A stretch of 64,000 nt of DNA from Candidatus Vecturithrix granuli. GTDB taxonomy: Bacteria; Moduliflexota; Moduliflexia; Moduliflexales; Moduliflexaceae. The stretch lies in assembly GCA_000739535.1 (NCBI GenBank), contig DF820468.1:345466-409465 (forward strand). The letters are read 5' to 3'. The notes below the pieces were generated by a model. It worked only from the letters and a program-made list of their open reading frames with translations, ran no database searches and was not told where the DNA came from. The position numbers were made by a program, and so were the translations under genes. Below, in pieces: positions 50,531-59,460 of the stretch. Every line of letters starts with the position of its first letter. Position 1 is the first letter of the stretch.

Positions 50531-50650
50531 TGTAAATAATTCTGTGCGGGAGTGCAAAAGTTCTACTTTTGCGTGTCAATTTTTCGGCAAACACTCGCTT
50601 GCGAAAGTAGAACTTTCGCACTCCAGCCAGGCGGCACAGAATTATTTACA
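50531..50650. repeat. MITE-like twin-hairpin element, family B copy 3
   Basis: A perfect 17-bp terminal inverted repeat (TGTAAATAATTCTGTGC / GCACAGAATTATTTACA) encloses GGAGTGCAAAAGTTCTACTTTTGC and GCGAAAGTAGAACTTTCGC-ACTCC. The inner hairpins keep the TCT and AGA loops of the other copies, with paired C-to-T and G-to-A changes. It lies 14 bp after the PEP-CTERM gene and directly before a broken LRR gene. Confidence 0.8.
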
Positions 50651-50654
50651 GTAA

Positions 50655-51104
50655 ACAAAATTGGAATTCCTGGAAGCGCGCAGCGAAAAATCCGGCTTCA
50701 ATAAGCTTGAAGTGATCAACTCCCTCCCAAATCTGAAACGCTTGTAGTTAGACCGGAACGACAAAATCCAGAATTGGGAACCGCTGAAGACTGCAACAAG
50801 CATTGAAGATCTTTCGATCGGCGTCACCAGTTTCAACGACCTGAAATTGCTGGAAAATCTGGTGAATCTGAAAGACCTCAATATTTATGAATGTACGGTG
50901 AAAAATCCCGAAGCGCTCTTAAAATTGCCTGAACTCAAACGAATTTTCATCAGCCACACCAAAGGAATTGATGATATTACGATCTTTAAAGACCTCCCGA
51001 AACTTACCGAACTGTCGCTGAGTTACGATACCGGGCAATTTCCGCAAGAACAGATTGACGCACTCAACAAAGCCAAAGAAGAGGCCCAGAAGAAGAAACA
51101 ATAG
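50655..51104 (+). pseudogene. Leucine-rich repeat protein remnant
   Basis: The frame from 50655 reads TKLEFLEARSEKSGFNKLEVINSLPNLKRL (in part), then a TAG stop at 50745-50747, then LDRNDKIQNWEPLKTATSIEDL and four more LRR-like units (e.g. LENLVNLKDLNIYECTV, LLKLPELKRIFISH) to the stop at 51104. The units fit 22-24-residue leucine-rich repeats of the bacterial internalin-like type. The N-terminal part is missing and begins right after the family B element, and the TAG breaks the frame. It is therefore most likely a decayed gene. A start at 50847 would give an 85-residue fragment only. Confidence 0.7.
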
Positions 51105-51122
51105 GCCGGATGGTCTATCGAT

Positions 51123-51151
51123 GTGCCCGGTATTTCCAAAATACCGGGCAC
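51123..51151. repeat. Perfect 13-bp hairpin
   Basis: GTGCCCGGTATTT and AAATACCGGGCAC flank a CCA loop. It lies between the LRR remnant and the TPR gene. A T-run does not follow, so terminator function is uncertain. Confidence 0.6.
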
Positions 51152-51261
51152 TATAATTTGTTGTTTCAGAAATGGGCCTCGAAATTTCCGAAATACAACG
51201 ACATTCCAGGGAACTGGAATTCGTGTCTCATTTCCGAAACAACGGAAGTGGAGAAAAACCT

Positions 51262-52764
51262 ATGGAACGGAAATCTTATGGAGAGCTAAGTGTTTTCTTT
51301 CTGTCTGTGATACTCCTGACCTGCCTGATTCTGGTTCCATCACAACATGTCGCCTATGCTGAGGAAGACTCCCAACAAGCCATTGAGCGACTGACTAAAA
51401 CGATCGAACAAAATCCTCAAGACGCCGAAGCCTATTATCAGCGCGCTGAGGAATATTTTCTGATCGATAAATATGAAGAAGCGATTCATGATTACAGCAA
51501 AGTGCTTGAACTGAACCCCAAACATGTCGCTGCGTATAATAATCGCGGTTTTGCCTATGCCCAGGCAGGCTATTATGACGAGGCTTTTGCAGATTACAAG
51601 CAGACAATCGCCCTTGACCCCGCGAACGCGGTCGCCTATCGCCGTTATGGATTGGCGCTCAACCAACGTGGCCAACATGAGGAGGCGTTGCCATTGTTTG
51701 ACAAAGCGCTTGAACTCGATCCAGAAGACGGCGTAAGCTATTTTGAGCGCGGCAATGCGTACTTTCTCCTGAACAAATATGAAGAAAGCAGCGCTGATTA
51801 TACCAAAAGTCTCGAATTTCTGCCTGAACATCCGAATGCCTGGTATTATCGCGGCATGTCCTATTTTAAGCTTGACAAATATGAGGAAGCCATTCGGGAT
51901 TATACCCAAGCTCAGGCTCTCGGCATCGAAGCGCAAGATCTGTACAGCGAACGCGGTCTGGCCTATCAACGAACGCAGCAATATGACCAGGCGCTTCAAT
52001 ATCTCAGTACGGTCATTGCAATGCAGCCTGATTCTTCCAGAGCCTACACCGACCGGGGATTTACCTATTATGACGCCAAACGCTATGAAGAGGCGATTCA
52101 AGATTTTGGGAAAGCCATCGAATTAGAACCGAAAAATGCGACGGCCTTTTATTTTCGCGGGCATAGTTATCGCGCGGTCGGACAATACAAAGAAGCGGTT
52201 GATGATTATCGCGCTGTGGAAAAACTTGATCCGCGTTGGACGGAACGGATCATCGAAGAATATAGCAAAGTGATCGAACTCGATCCGCAGAATATCCGTG
52301 CGATCTTTTCCAGAGCCGAAAGTTATAACTCGCTCAAACGCTATGAAGAAGCCTTACCGGATTATACGAAGGTAGTCGAATTTGCGCCCAACAATGCGAA
52401 TGCCTATTATCTACGGGGGATGTGTCAGCGCCGTTTAAAGCACTATCAGGAGGCGATCCAGGATTTCAGCAAAGCGATTGAACTCGACGCGCAGCATACT
52501 GATGCTTATAAGAATCGCGGCGATTGTTATACGATTCTCAAGCAACATGCTGAGGCGATTGAGGATTATACCACCGCGATCACACTCGATCCCGAATTGA
52601 TCTATGCTTATTATAACCGTGCGCTTACCTATGAACAGTTACAACAGAATGAGCAAGCGGCCAATGATTATAACATCTATTTAAAACTTCGAGGTGACAA
52701 GGATAAAGATGCCGGTAAAATCAGTCAGAAAATCCGGGACTTAGGATTTACGCCCGAATTTTGA
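51262..52764 (+). CDS. Exported TPR-repeat protein
   Basis: A 500-residue protein with a signal peptide (about 1-33, MERKSYGELSVFFLSVILL..., cleavage after AYA) followed by about thirteen tandem TPR units, most of the regular form AYYQRAEEYFLIDKYEEAIHDYSKVLELNP (in part). The repeats contain the normal small and aromatic positions, so they should stack into one superhelix that binds partner proteins. The start was set at ATG 51262, where the signal peptide begins; the longer frame adds 30 residues without signal character. It ends 9 bp before the converging Uma2-like gene, with no terminator visible. Its partner is unknown. Confidence 0.82.
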   Translation: MERKSYGELSVFFLSVILLTCLILVPSQHVAYAEEDSQQAIERLTKTIEQNPQDAEAYYQRAEEYFLIDKYEEAIHDYSKVLELNPKHVAAYNNRGFAYAQAGYYDEAFADYKQTIALDPANAVAYRRYGLALNQRGQHEEALPLFDKALELDPEDGVSYFERGNAYFLLNKYEESSADYTKSLEFLPEHPNAWYYRGMSYFKLDKYEEAIRDYTQAQALGIEAQDLYSERGLAYQRTQQYDQALQYLSTVIAMQPDSSRAYTDRGFTYYDAKRYEEAIQDFGKAIELEPKNATAFYFRGHSYRAVGQYKEAVDDYRAVEKLDPRWTERIIEEYSKVIELDPQNIRAIFSRAESYNSLKRYEEALPDYTKVVEFAPNNANAYYLRGMCQRRLKHYQEAIQDFSKAIELDAQHTDAYKNRGDCYTILKQHAEAIEDYTTAITLDPELIYAYYNRALTYEQLQQNEQAANDYNIYLKLRGDKDKDAGKISQKIRDLGFTPEF

Positions 52765-52773
52765 TAGGCGTCG

Positions 52774-53613
52774 CTATCTCCCTTCCGGTTCAATCCCTAA
52801 TGCCCGTAACTGAGCGGCTAATCGTTCGGATCGCTGGCGTTCCTGTTCAGCGCGTTGAGCCTCCTGTTCAGCGCGTTGAGCCTCCTGTTCAGCGCGTTGA
52901 GCCTCCTGTTTAGCGCGTTGAGTTTCCTGCTCGGCGCGTCGGGCTTCCTGTTCAGCCCAGACGATAGCTTCCTCTAAAGAGGGTACCGCTTTACCGGTGT
53001 GGGGATCAATGATCCGTAAAATCTCATCTTCTGAACGCAAGAGTACCTCAAGTTCCTGGCTCCACAGACAGCCTTGCTGATCAGGCTCTAAGGGGACGTA
53101 TTCATGGTGCTCTAACCGAAATCCCATCATAGCTTTGCCCACATACTCGCGTAACGGATCAAAGATAAAATATTCCTGCACTCCCAATGCGGCATAAAGA
53201 CTGCTTTTCGTCACCAGATCTTCCGCCATCGTTGCTTTTGAGGTGATTTCAAACACCACGCACGGGACTGCATTTTCCTCCCAGGTTTTAAAGATCCGCC
53301 GCTCCTGGTTAGCCACGCCTTTGATGACCATTACATCCGGCGCTTTATTGGCATAACGGTTGCCCTCTTCATAATATAGAAACATGTCTGCTGCCACATA
53401 GATGTCGTCTCGCAATCTGAAAAATTGGCGTAAAGCCCCATATAAGTGCAACGTCGCCCTGACATGAAATCCGGTTTCTCCCATAGGTTTTCCGTCTGAC
53501 TCAGGATACTCTACTTTGGCCTCTTCTACCACGAACGCCTCATCTTTCTGCTTCGCGTAAAAAACCATGGCATCCCTGTCGCTCACTTGCTCTTGAAGTC
53601 CTGTTTCCACCAT
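52774..53613 (-). CDS. Uma2 family (DUF820) putative nuclease with repeat-expanded coiled tail
   Basis: A 279-residue protein. Residues about 30-215 are a Uma2/DUF820 domain of the PD-(D/E)xK nuclease fold, with KAPDVMVIKG and CVVFEITSKAT carrying the acidic and Lys positions, and the family segment VQEYFIFDP. Such genes are abundant in cyanobacteria and filamentous bacteria; their role is not established. The tail (about 220-265) is AEQEARRAEQETQRAKQEAQ and further copies of (R/K)AEQEAQ, encoded by tandem 21-bp repeats at 52838-52957, and is predicted to form a charged coiled coil or single alpha-helix. No Shine-Dalgarno sequence is evident before ATG 53613. Confidence 0.8.
   Translation of the reverse strand: MVETGLQEQVSDRDAMVFYAKQKDEAFVVEEAKVEYPESDGKPMGETGFHVRATLHLYGALRQFFRLRDDIYVAADMFLYYEEGNRYANKAPDVMVIKGVANQERRIFKTWEENAVPCVVFEITSKATMAEDLVTKSSLYAALGVQEYFIFDPLREYVGKAMMGFRLEHHEYVPLEPDQQGCLWSQELEVLLRSEDEILRIIDPHTGKAVPSLEEAIVWAEQEARRAEQETQRAKQEAQRAEQEAQRAEQEAQRAEQERQRSERLAAQLRALGIEPEGR
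52838..52957 (-). repeat. Tandem 21-bp coding repeats in the Uma2-like gene
   Basis: Units GCGTTGAGCCTCCTGTTCAGC are repeated head to tail about five times, three of them identical or nearly so. They encode the heptad-like (R/K)AEQEAQ. Copy number is likely to vary between strains by slippage without shifting the frame. Confidence 0.85.
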
Positions 53614-53807
53614 CTCTTATTGTGTCCGCTAATGTCTGTCTTACAAACGTTATCAGCAAACATTTCGTAAAAAATTTGCAACGCACCATCACCTTTTCGT
53701 AAACAATGAGTTGCTGTCATAATATTATGTCTGTCCTTTTTCAACTCAACATACCAGACATACCTTGTCAAGCGAAAAGTTGCAAACGAACTTTCGGAAA
53801 GGAGTTC

Positions 53808-55769
53808 TCATGATCGTAGTTTCGGCTGTAAGGGTGAAGTTGAAGCCATGCTCACCTGGTTGCGTCCGTTGGCTTTTGCCTGATAAAGGGCGGTATCAGC
53901 GGCATGGATCACTTTCTCAAGCTCACACCCATGATCGGGGATAGCGGCGACGCCAATCGACACCGTCACATGTAGAAATTTTTCTTGGTAGGCAAATTGA
54001 AAGCTCCGGACTTTATCAAGAATCTCTGTTGCCCGATTGTTTGTGATGGTCAAAGAGGCCCCCGGGAGAATAAGCAAAAATTCCTCGCCGCCATAGCGAC
54101 ACACAATATCTTCCAGGCGGACTGAGCATTGTAAGATATTCCCCATTTCTTGTAAGAGCAGATCGCCGACGGGGTGGCCGTAAGTGTCATTAAACCGTTT
54201 AAAATGATCAATATCAAGTAGGAGCAGACCGACTGGCGTCTGATCCCGTGTTGCCCGGTAGATTTCACGTTGGAGTGATGTTTCCATATAGCGTCTGTTA
54301 TACAGTTTGGTCAAGGGATCGCGGATGGCTTCTACTCTGAGTGTTTCGCGTAAACGCAGATTATTTAAAAAAAGGGCATAATGGTCAGTAATCCGGGCAA
54401 TGACCATCCGCTTAGCTTCCATTTCCTGTTTCCAATTTTGTTCAGCATAATCGGAACCAGGATCGCTAAAGGAGAGGCATAGAATCCCCAGTAAATCTCC
54501 CATCGTGGTAATTGCTGCATATACAAGGCGTTCTTCGGGAAAGTACGCGAGTGTTGAACTGAGGGACGTCGGTTCAGCTGGATCTTTGTACTTCTGGTCT
54601 TGTTGGTAAGCCCGGGCGTAATCTTCCACACTTTGTTCTTTAGATTCTGCCAATACAGTTCCCCAGGAATGGACTTTTTGTAACGCACTTTTTTGTTCAT
54701 TCAGAATATATAAACATCCGGAACTTGCAGGGAAGAGCAGCCGGCAAATATTAATAACCACACTGTATGTTTCTTTTTCGATGCGACAGGTTTGCAGCAA
54801 TCCGCCCATGTGGTTTAACAAATACAATTCTCGTGTGCGTTGTTCCTGTTCTTTGATCGCGTAGTGCAGCAATTCTTCTGTTCTTTTGCGCTCGGTAATA
54901 TTGCTCATCACGCCATAGACCACTTTCGAGCCATCTTCCTGGCAGCGTACGCGCCCGCTATCGCGAATCCATATAACCTGTCCGTCGGCTCGCACCAGCC
55001 GGTATTCCAATTCACTGTCAATGCCACGCGCTAATCTCTCAGCCTGAGCTACGGCCGCAGTTCTGTCATCTGGGTGCACAACATCGGTGAGCCAGAAATC
55101 CCAGTCGTTTATAAACATCTCAACAGAGTACCCGGTTAGACTTTCAATATCGGGGGAATGATAGATATTGACAGGTTTCCCTTGACCAGGCATTTCAGTA
55201 ACATAAATGTAATCACTGATGGAATCAATCACCTGTCGAAAGCGATCTTCGCTCCTGCGCAGGGCTTGTTCAATCTGTTTACGCCTGGTCACGTCGCGTT
55301 GAATTCCGAAACAGCCGGTAATATCCCCGGCTTCATTATAGATGCATATATAATCGCCTTCAATCCACATCGGGGTGCCATCAAATTTGTGGTGCTGAAT
55401 TTCAAAGTGCCAGCATCCTTGCTCGTATAAATCATACCAACCTCTTTGATTCAGAATGATGCCGCGCTCAAATAAATCCTTTGGCGTCAGACCGAGCATT
55501 TGTTCCTCGGTCACCTGGTATTGGACAAGCATGGCATTATTAATTTTGGCGATACGTTGATGCATCAGGATATACTCGATTGCCTGTTTTTTATCAACCT
55601 GTTCGTTCCAACACACTGGTTTATCAAGCAGCATGACAAAAAATCCTTCCAGCGATTGAGAAAAAAACAGTTCCAGCAGCATATCCGTATGTTTGAGTTT
55701 CCTTGAGGTTCGAGAATGTTTTGATTGCACGGTATTTCTGATGACGGCAGATACCCACAATAGGGGCAC
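53808..55769 (-). CDS. Diguanylate cyclase with two PAS domains and a GAF-like region
   Basis: A 653-residue protein. PAS 1 (about 30-150, FFSQSLEGFFVMLLDKPVCWNE, in part) and PAS 2 (about 165-290, DRFRQVIDSISDYIYVTEMPG, in part) each have the PAC segment. A GAF-like region follows (about 315-470), then a GGDEF domain (about 480-645). The catalytic loop is GGEEF at 560-564, with an RxxD inhibition site (RLED) at the usual spacing before it, so it should make c-di-GMP from two GTP with product feedback. GTG 55769 and ATG 55682 are both possible starts; the second lies just before PAS 1 and is attractive. No membrane helix is seen. It may supply the ligand for the two riboswitches at 29428 and 46462; that link is inference. 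Confidence 0.9.
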   Translation of the reverse strand: MPLLWVSAVIRNTVQSKHSRTSRKLKHTDMLLELFFSQSLEGFFVMLLDKPVCWNEQVDKKQAIEYILMHQRIAKINNAMLVQYQVTEEQMLGLTPKDLFERGIILNQRGWYDLYEQGCWHFEIQHHKFDGTPMWIEGDYICIYNEAGDITGCFGIQRDVTRRKQIEQALRRSEDRFRQVIDSISDYIYVTEMPGQGKPVNIYHSPDIESLTGYSVEMFINDWDFWLTDVVHPDDRTAAVAQAERLARGIDSELEYRLVRADGQVIWIRDSGRVRCQEDGSKVVYGVMSNITERKRTEELLHYAIKEQEQRTRELYLLNHMGGLLQTCRIEKETYSVVINICRLLFPASSGCLYILNEQKSALQKVHSWGTVLAESKEQSVEDYARAYQQDQKYKDPAEPTSLSSTLAYFPEERLVYAAITTMGDLLGILCLSFSDPGSDYAEQNWKQEMEAKRMVIARITDHYALFLNNLRLRETLRVEAIRDPLTKLYNRRYMETSLQREIYRATRDQTPVGLLLLDIDHFKRFNDTYGHPVGDLLLQEMGNILQCSVRLEDIVCRYGGEEFLLILPGASLTITNNRATEILDKVRSFQFAYQEKFLHVTVSIGVAAIPDHGCELEKVIHAADTALYQAKANGRNQVSMASTSPLQPKLRS

Positions 55770-55908
55770 AAACGTCAGAATTGTTTAGGCTGTAGGGTTA
55801 ATTCCTGATATTCGCTCGATGTCAAATAAAAAAACCTTGCGACAGTACAAATCTCTCGCAAGGTATTAACATGTAAACGCTCATTGCGATCTGTTTAGAA
55901 GGCATGGC

Positions 55909-56091
55909 CTAGCTGTACGCTTCCTTCATCCTGATCAGGAAAGAATCGACTTTTTTGATCAAACGGCTGATATGTTCTAAATTTCCGGTATCGATCTTCT
56001 GTCTGTCCAGACGATCAATCTCATATTGTAATTCTTGTTTTGCCAGTTGAATCGTTTCAATCGCATCATCCAGATAATTATCAGTAATCAT
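55909..56091 (-). CDS. Small helical coiled-coil protein
   Basis: A 60-residue acidic protein (MITDNYLDDAIETIQLAKQELQYEIDRL..., ending VDSFLIRMKEAYS). It appears to be two amphipathic helices. The start has a strong AGGAGGGGG six bases upstream, which makes a real gene likely. It resembles no family that I recognise. It lies between the diguanylate cyclase and the CsgG-like lipoprotein gene on the same strand. Confidence 0.6.
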   Translation of the reverse strand: MITDNYLDDAIETIQLAKQELQYEIDRLDRQKIDTGNLEHISRLIKKVDSFLIRMKEAYS

Positions 56092-56438
56092 AAGCCCCCT
56101 CCTCAGGAAAGCATGATGTTGATTGATAGATTATGCTTGTGTCACACTTACTTGCTTCTCCCTTCATAAACGAGGAGTGTTATACTCTTAAAGGTAGGGA
56201 ACTGTCAAGGGAAAAGCAGCAAAAAAACAGGTTTTATCAGCAAATACGCGCCCTGTGATAGATCCGGTAAGGTACAACCCTATTTTCAGGTTGAACGACC
56301 CTTGAGAGAGTGTTGACCCGTGTCAGGGGGTCACAATCAAGTCAACCGGGGAAAGCGGAGCACTTTCAGGAACGTCCTGGGTGACGAGACCGATCGCCCG
56401 CGCCTGATAGATTGCCCCGACAATCCCCAGAGGTGGAA
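56092..56438. other. Intergenic stretch, possible remnant of a coding region
   Basis: No complete gene is seen. On the minus strand a frame (EFVIPPLGIVGAIYQARAIG and on to VDLIVTP) continues from the end of the CsgG-like gene in a different register up to a stop near 56327. This might be an old frameshifted extension, but there is no start codon for it. The rest of the stretch is non-coding. Confidence 0.3.
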
Positions 56439-57065
56439 TTACAAACTCTGCGTGTGCAACTGTTTTACGATATGTTGAGCAAGCTGTCGGGCAGCGTCTT
56501 GCAATGCTTCATTTAACAAGCTACGTTCATGTATAGCGTCAACAGAAATCGGCCCTTCTCGAAAAAAACGGGTTGTCCGTTTTTCTGCGGTCCCAGTCGC
56601 CAGTTCGGTCGAAAGATGCCGGGCGATGGCAACCTCAATCAGATCCGCTTTGACATGCGTGATCGCGTTATATTCGTGACGTTGCGAGAGCAGAGGCGCT
56701 TCTGGATTATGATCATGATCCACATAAAAGTCCATGATTTTTCCAATAATCACAACGTCGGCTCCAGCCACTTTGCCTATGCTGATTGCATCATCGCGCA
56801 TGGTTTCATCAATGTTCGCTTGCCAATCTTTGCGGGGGATGACCGTAATCTGACCGGTTTTCGTTAATGCCTGTTCCAGAAGTTCAGAGGCGTCATAAGG
56901 AATTTTCCCATAGGAATACTGACTTGCATCGCTAAATTCCACCACCACCACCCGCTTAGGTTCAATCACTGAATTTTGCTGAATCTCCTTATTCATCGAA
57001 CAACCAGAGATAAATATCTCTGTTACTGTGAACACTATAACGATAAACATGTATATTTTTTTCAT
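56439..57065 (-). CDS. CsgG-like (curli assembly family) lipoprotein
   Basis: A 208-residue lipoprotein with signal peptide MKKIYMFIVIVFTVTE and lipobox IFISGC. The body has RVVVVEFSDAS near the N-terminus, YDASELLEQALTKTGQITVIPRKD and GADVVIIGKIMDF, as in CsgG-type or GNA1162-type periplasmic/outer-membrane lipoproteins. CsgG itself forms the curli secretion pore; many distant relatives have unknown roles. It is shorter than CsgG (about 277 residues) and lacks a clear pore-strand region. It has no curli genes nearby, so curli secretion is not claimed. Confidence 0.7.
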   Translation of the reverse strand: MKKIYMFIVIVFTVTEIFISGCSMNKEIQQNSVIEPKRVVVVEFSDASQYSYGKIPYDASELLEQALTKTGQITVIPRKDWQANIDETMRDDAISIGKVAGADVVIIGKIMDFYVDHDHNPEAPLLSQRHEYNAITHVKADLIEVAIARHLSTELATGTAEKRTTRFFREGPISVDAIHERSLLNEALQDAARQLAQHIVKQLHTQSL

Positions 57066-57089
57066 AGTTTTATGACGTTCAAGACCTTG

Positions 57090-57206
57090 TAATCGTGTAG
57101 AACAAAATTAGAATTTCGCTCTCCCACAAGATCATATCCAATTTTATGTCTAATATTCAGTCAATACTCTATAGCCGTATAGAGCGAAATCAGAATTTCG
57201 CTCTAC
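57090..57206. repeat. Palindromic repeat of AGAGCGAAATTCTGATTTCGCTCT type
   Basis: TAGAGCGAAAT, CAGA, ATTTCGCTCTA at 57180-57205 is a perfect hairpin. A related half (GTAGAACAAAATTAGAATTTCGCTCTC) at 57099-57123 gives a second arm. It lies between the transglutaminase gene and the CsgG-like gene and may end or process their transcripts. Confidence 0.6.
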
Positions 57207-57249
57207 AAAAATAATGCCGTGTATAATATACAGTCATTTTTCTGATTCG

Positions 57250-59457
57250 TCAAGGGGCAGAGGTACGTTGTTTTTTCTGTAGCTCGCGTAACCTGTGCTC
57301 GATGCTGAGGATTTCTTCTTGCTGCAACTGGTGTTGGCCATACCGGACAGCGTAATACAGATTCGTAATATGCTGCACATCCTGGCTGTAGGCAGGATGT
57401 TTTTGATCAATCAATTGTGCAAATTCTCCCGGGGTTGCGGCGACATGTTTCGGCATCCCTTTTCTGGCTAAAATGTGTAACATACGCTGATAAAAAAGGA
57501 TCACCTGTTTTCGCGCAGATCGCCGACGTTTCGTCAACTTAGGAAATTTGAGGTGTACATAGCGCAAGGTGCGCCGAATAAGGTACAGCAAAAACGCCAG
57601 GGTAGGAATAGCGGCAAGCATAGTCCACAGATCGCGCGATGTTAGATGAGGCATCATTTGCTGTACCCGATCTTTCAGTCGGCGTAAAGACCCTGAGAGA
57701 TTGCGCCGGGCAGACCGGCTGGCGCGAAAAGCGCTGACAGCCAGTTGAGCCTGATCGAGCGTGCTGAAATCAATCACGTAGCGGTTCCATTTTGTTCTGA
57801 GATATTCGGAATACCGGTACACATTCGCCAGAAAATTGCGCTGCTCCGCAAATTCTTGATACGTATCGCCAAACGCTGCCGCAGGCGTTGGATCAAAGGT
57901 AACCCAGCCAGCAGAGGGAAAATACACTTCTACCCAGGCATGAGCGTCGCTCTGACGCACGGTAAAAAACTGACCGTATTCATTCCAACGCCCCTGCGCA
58001 AACCCATTCACGAGCCGTGTAGGAATTCCCAAAATGCGCAGCAAAATCGTCATACTAGTGGCGTAATACTCACAATGACCGGCCTTGTTCACAAATAAAA
58101 AGTCTTCTAATGGGGTCACATCAGAGGAACGCTGAACATCAAGGCTATAGGCATAGTTCTGTTCCAAATACTCCTGGATTGCAAGAACGCTTTGATAAGG
58201 ATTAGTCGTATCAGCCCGGATCTCGTGCGCTAAACGGATTACTCGCTCGGGCAGATCAGGAGTTTGCAGATACAGCGTGAGAATTTCTTCAGGATATTCC
58301 TGGCCCTCTTGCTGTAACACCTTGTCAGCAGGGCGCGAAATATCGGAATAGGCAGTATAATTTGGGGCATAGGGATTATAGATGACCTGCGTATTGCCTG
58401 TCAGTTGATCGTAATATAACCCCAAAAAACGGCCTTCTGCGCCTTGCACCGCATTGGCCGCAAACAGGACTTCATAGCCTGAAGATATCAATTCAACACG
58501 TTGTTCCAGCAGCGTATTCTTATCATCAGATACACCAAACCAGGCCACGTGTTCGTATTCCCGCGCAGAGCGAATGTGCTTTTTGCGCTGCGCGTCAGCG
58601 CGCCAGCGAAGGCCATCATAATGATTATAGGAAAGCCCTTTCCAATACAAACGGAAGGGCAATGTCTGTTCAGCGTTTATTTTCGGCAAGGTGACGCGCA
58701 TGACCGGGCGATGATCCAGACGAACCACGCCAAAACTATCTAAGGCGACTTCCTCGGAAAACCCTGATACCCGTTGTGAGAATCCGCTCCCATACCGAAA
58801 TAACATGCCTTCTCGGAAACGCGGCAGAATCACAAACACCGCCAGACTGATGATAAAACTGGCCAGGGTCACGCCAAACGTGCCTGCGAAAAATTTACCA
58901 TTTAACACTGAACTCAGGGCTGGAACGTTCAGATACGCCTCTTCGATTGAACTATCAGCAACGCCTGTTGTTGACTCCGGCAGAAGGTGCATTTCAATAT
59001 CCCGTTTCATGGTGAGCGTGCTCAACGCCCAGGTGGCCGTGACGGCAAAAAGGATGCACGACAGCGCAAATAAGACGCTAAACGTCATAATTGATGTTAT
59101 CAGCATGAGAAAGAAACTGATCACGTAAATCGTGATATAGTCGCGATCGCGCTTAGACGAAAAAATTTTTGCCGTTTGCAAAAATATCAAAAAATTCACC
59201 AGTCCGATAGAACCGATTCGTCGGAAAAAGAGTACGTCAGCGACACTGACCAACAAGAAGGCAATCATCGCCAGATTCCAGAACAGCGGCGAAACCGGAA
59301 TGCGCCATTTCCCGGAATCAACTTGCCAGCCAATCGCCAGGATCGCCGCAAAGATCAGGGCTGCAAACATGCCATAATCCTCGGTAATCAGCAGCGCCAA
59401 AAAGCCTGAGCCGATTAACAGGTAACTTGAAAGGCGAAAATAGAATAAAAAGCGCAT
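57250..59457 (-). CDS. Transglutaminase-like membrane protein (TgpA family, DUF3488-DUF4129)
   Basis: A 735-residue protein with about five membrane helices in the first 200 residues, a soluble transglutaminase-like domain (about 400-545), a further helix near 625 and a cytoplasmic tail. The catalytic Cys462 is in NKAGHCEYYATSM, and the His and Asp follow in DAHAWVEVYFP and VTFDPTPAA. It matches TgpA, the inner-membrane periplasmic transglutaminase-like protein essential in Pseudomonas aeruginosa. The gene follows the DUF58 gene by 3 bp, and moxR is upstream, the usual trio. The role is thought to be envelope protein modification or assembly; direct substrates are not known. Confidence 0.9.
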   Translation of the reverse strand: MRFLFYFRLSSYLLIGSGFLALLITEDYGMFAALIFAAILAIGWQVDSGKWRIPVSPLFWNLAMIAFLLVSVADVLFFRRIGSIGLVNFLIFLQTAKIFSSKRDRDYITIYVISFFLMLITSIMTFSVLFALSCILFAVTATWALSTLTMKRDIEMHLLPESTTGVADSSIEEAYLNVPALSSVLNGKFFAGTFGVTLASFIISLAVFVILPRFREGMLFRYGSGFSQRVSGFSEEVALDSFGVVRLDHRPVMRVTLPKINAEQTLPFRLYWKGLSYNHYDGLRWRADAQRKKHIRSAREYEHVAWFGVSDDKNTLLEQRVELISSGYEVLFAANAVQGAEGRFLGLYYDQLTGNTQVIYNPYAPNYTAYSDISRPADKVLQQEGQEYPEEILTLYLQTPDLPERVIRLAHEIRADTTNPYQSVLAIQEYLEQNYAYSLDVQRSSDVTPLEDFLFVNKAGHCEYYATSMTILLRILGIPTRLVNGFAQGRWNEYGQFFTVRQSDAHAWVEVYFPSAGWVTFDPTPAAAFGDTYQEFAEQRNFLANVYRYSEYLRTKWNRYVIDFSTLDQAQLAVSAFRASRSARRNLSGSLRRLKDRVQQMMPHLTSRDLWTMLAAIPTLAFLLYLIRRTLRYVHLKFPKLTKRRRSARKQVILFYQRMLHILARKGMPKHVAATPGEFAQLIDQKHPAYSQDVQHITNLYYAVRYGQHQLQQEEILSIEHRLRELQKKQRTSAP

Positions 59458-59460
59458 AAT

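Noticed and set aside
52838-52957. Direct repeats that could be taken for a CRISPR array
   Set aside because: The units are contiguous without spacers and are coding in frame.
53583-53771. 62-codon minus-strand frame upstream of the Uma2-like gene
   Set aside because: It overlaps the Uma2 start in another frame and has no family likeness. 53614-53807 looks non-coding.
56439-57065. Curli secretion pore CsgG
   Set aside because: The protein is shorter, no curli genes are nearby, and only the general CsgG-like family is supported.
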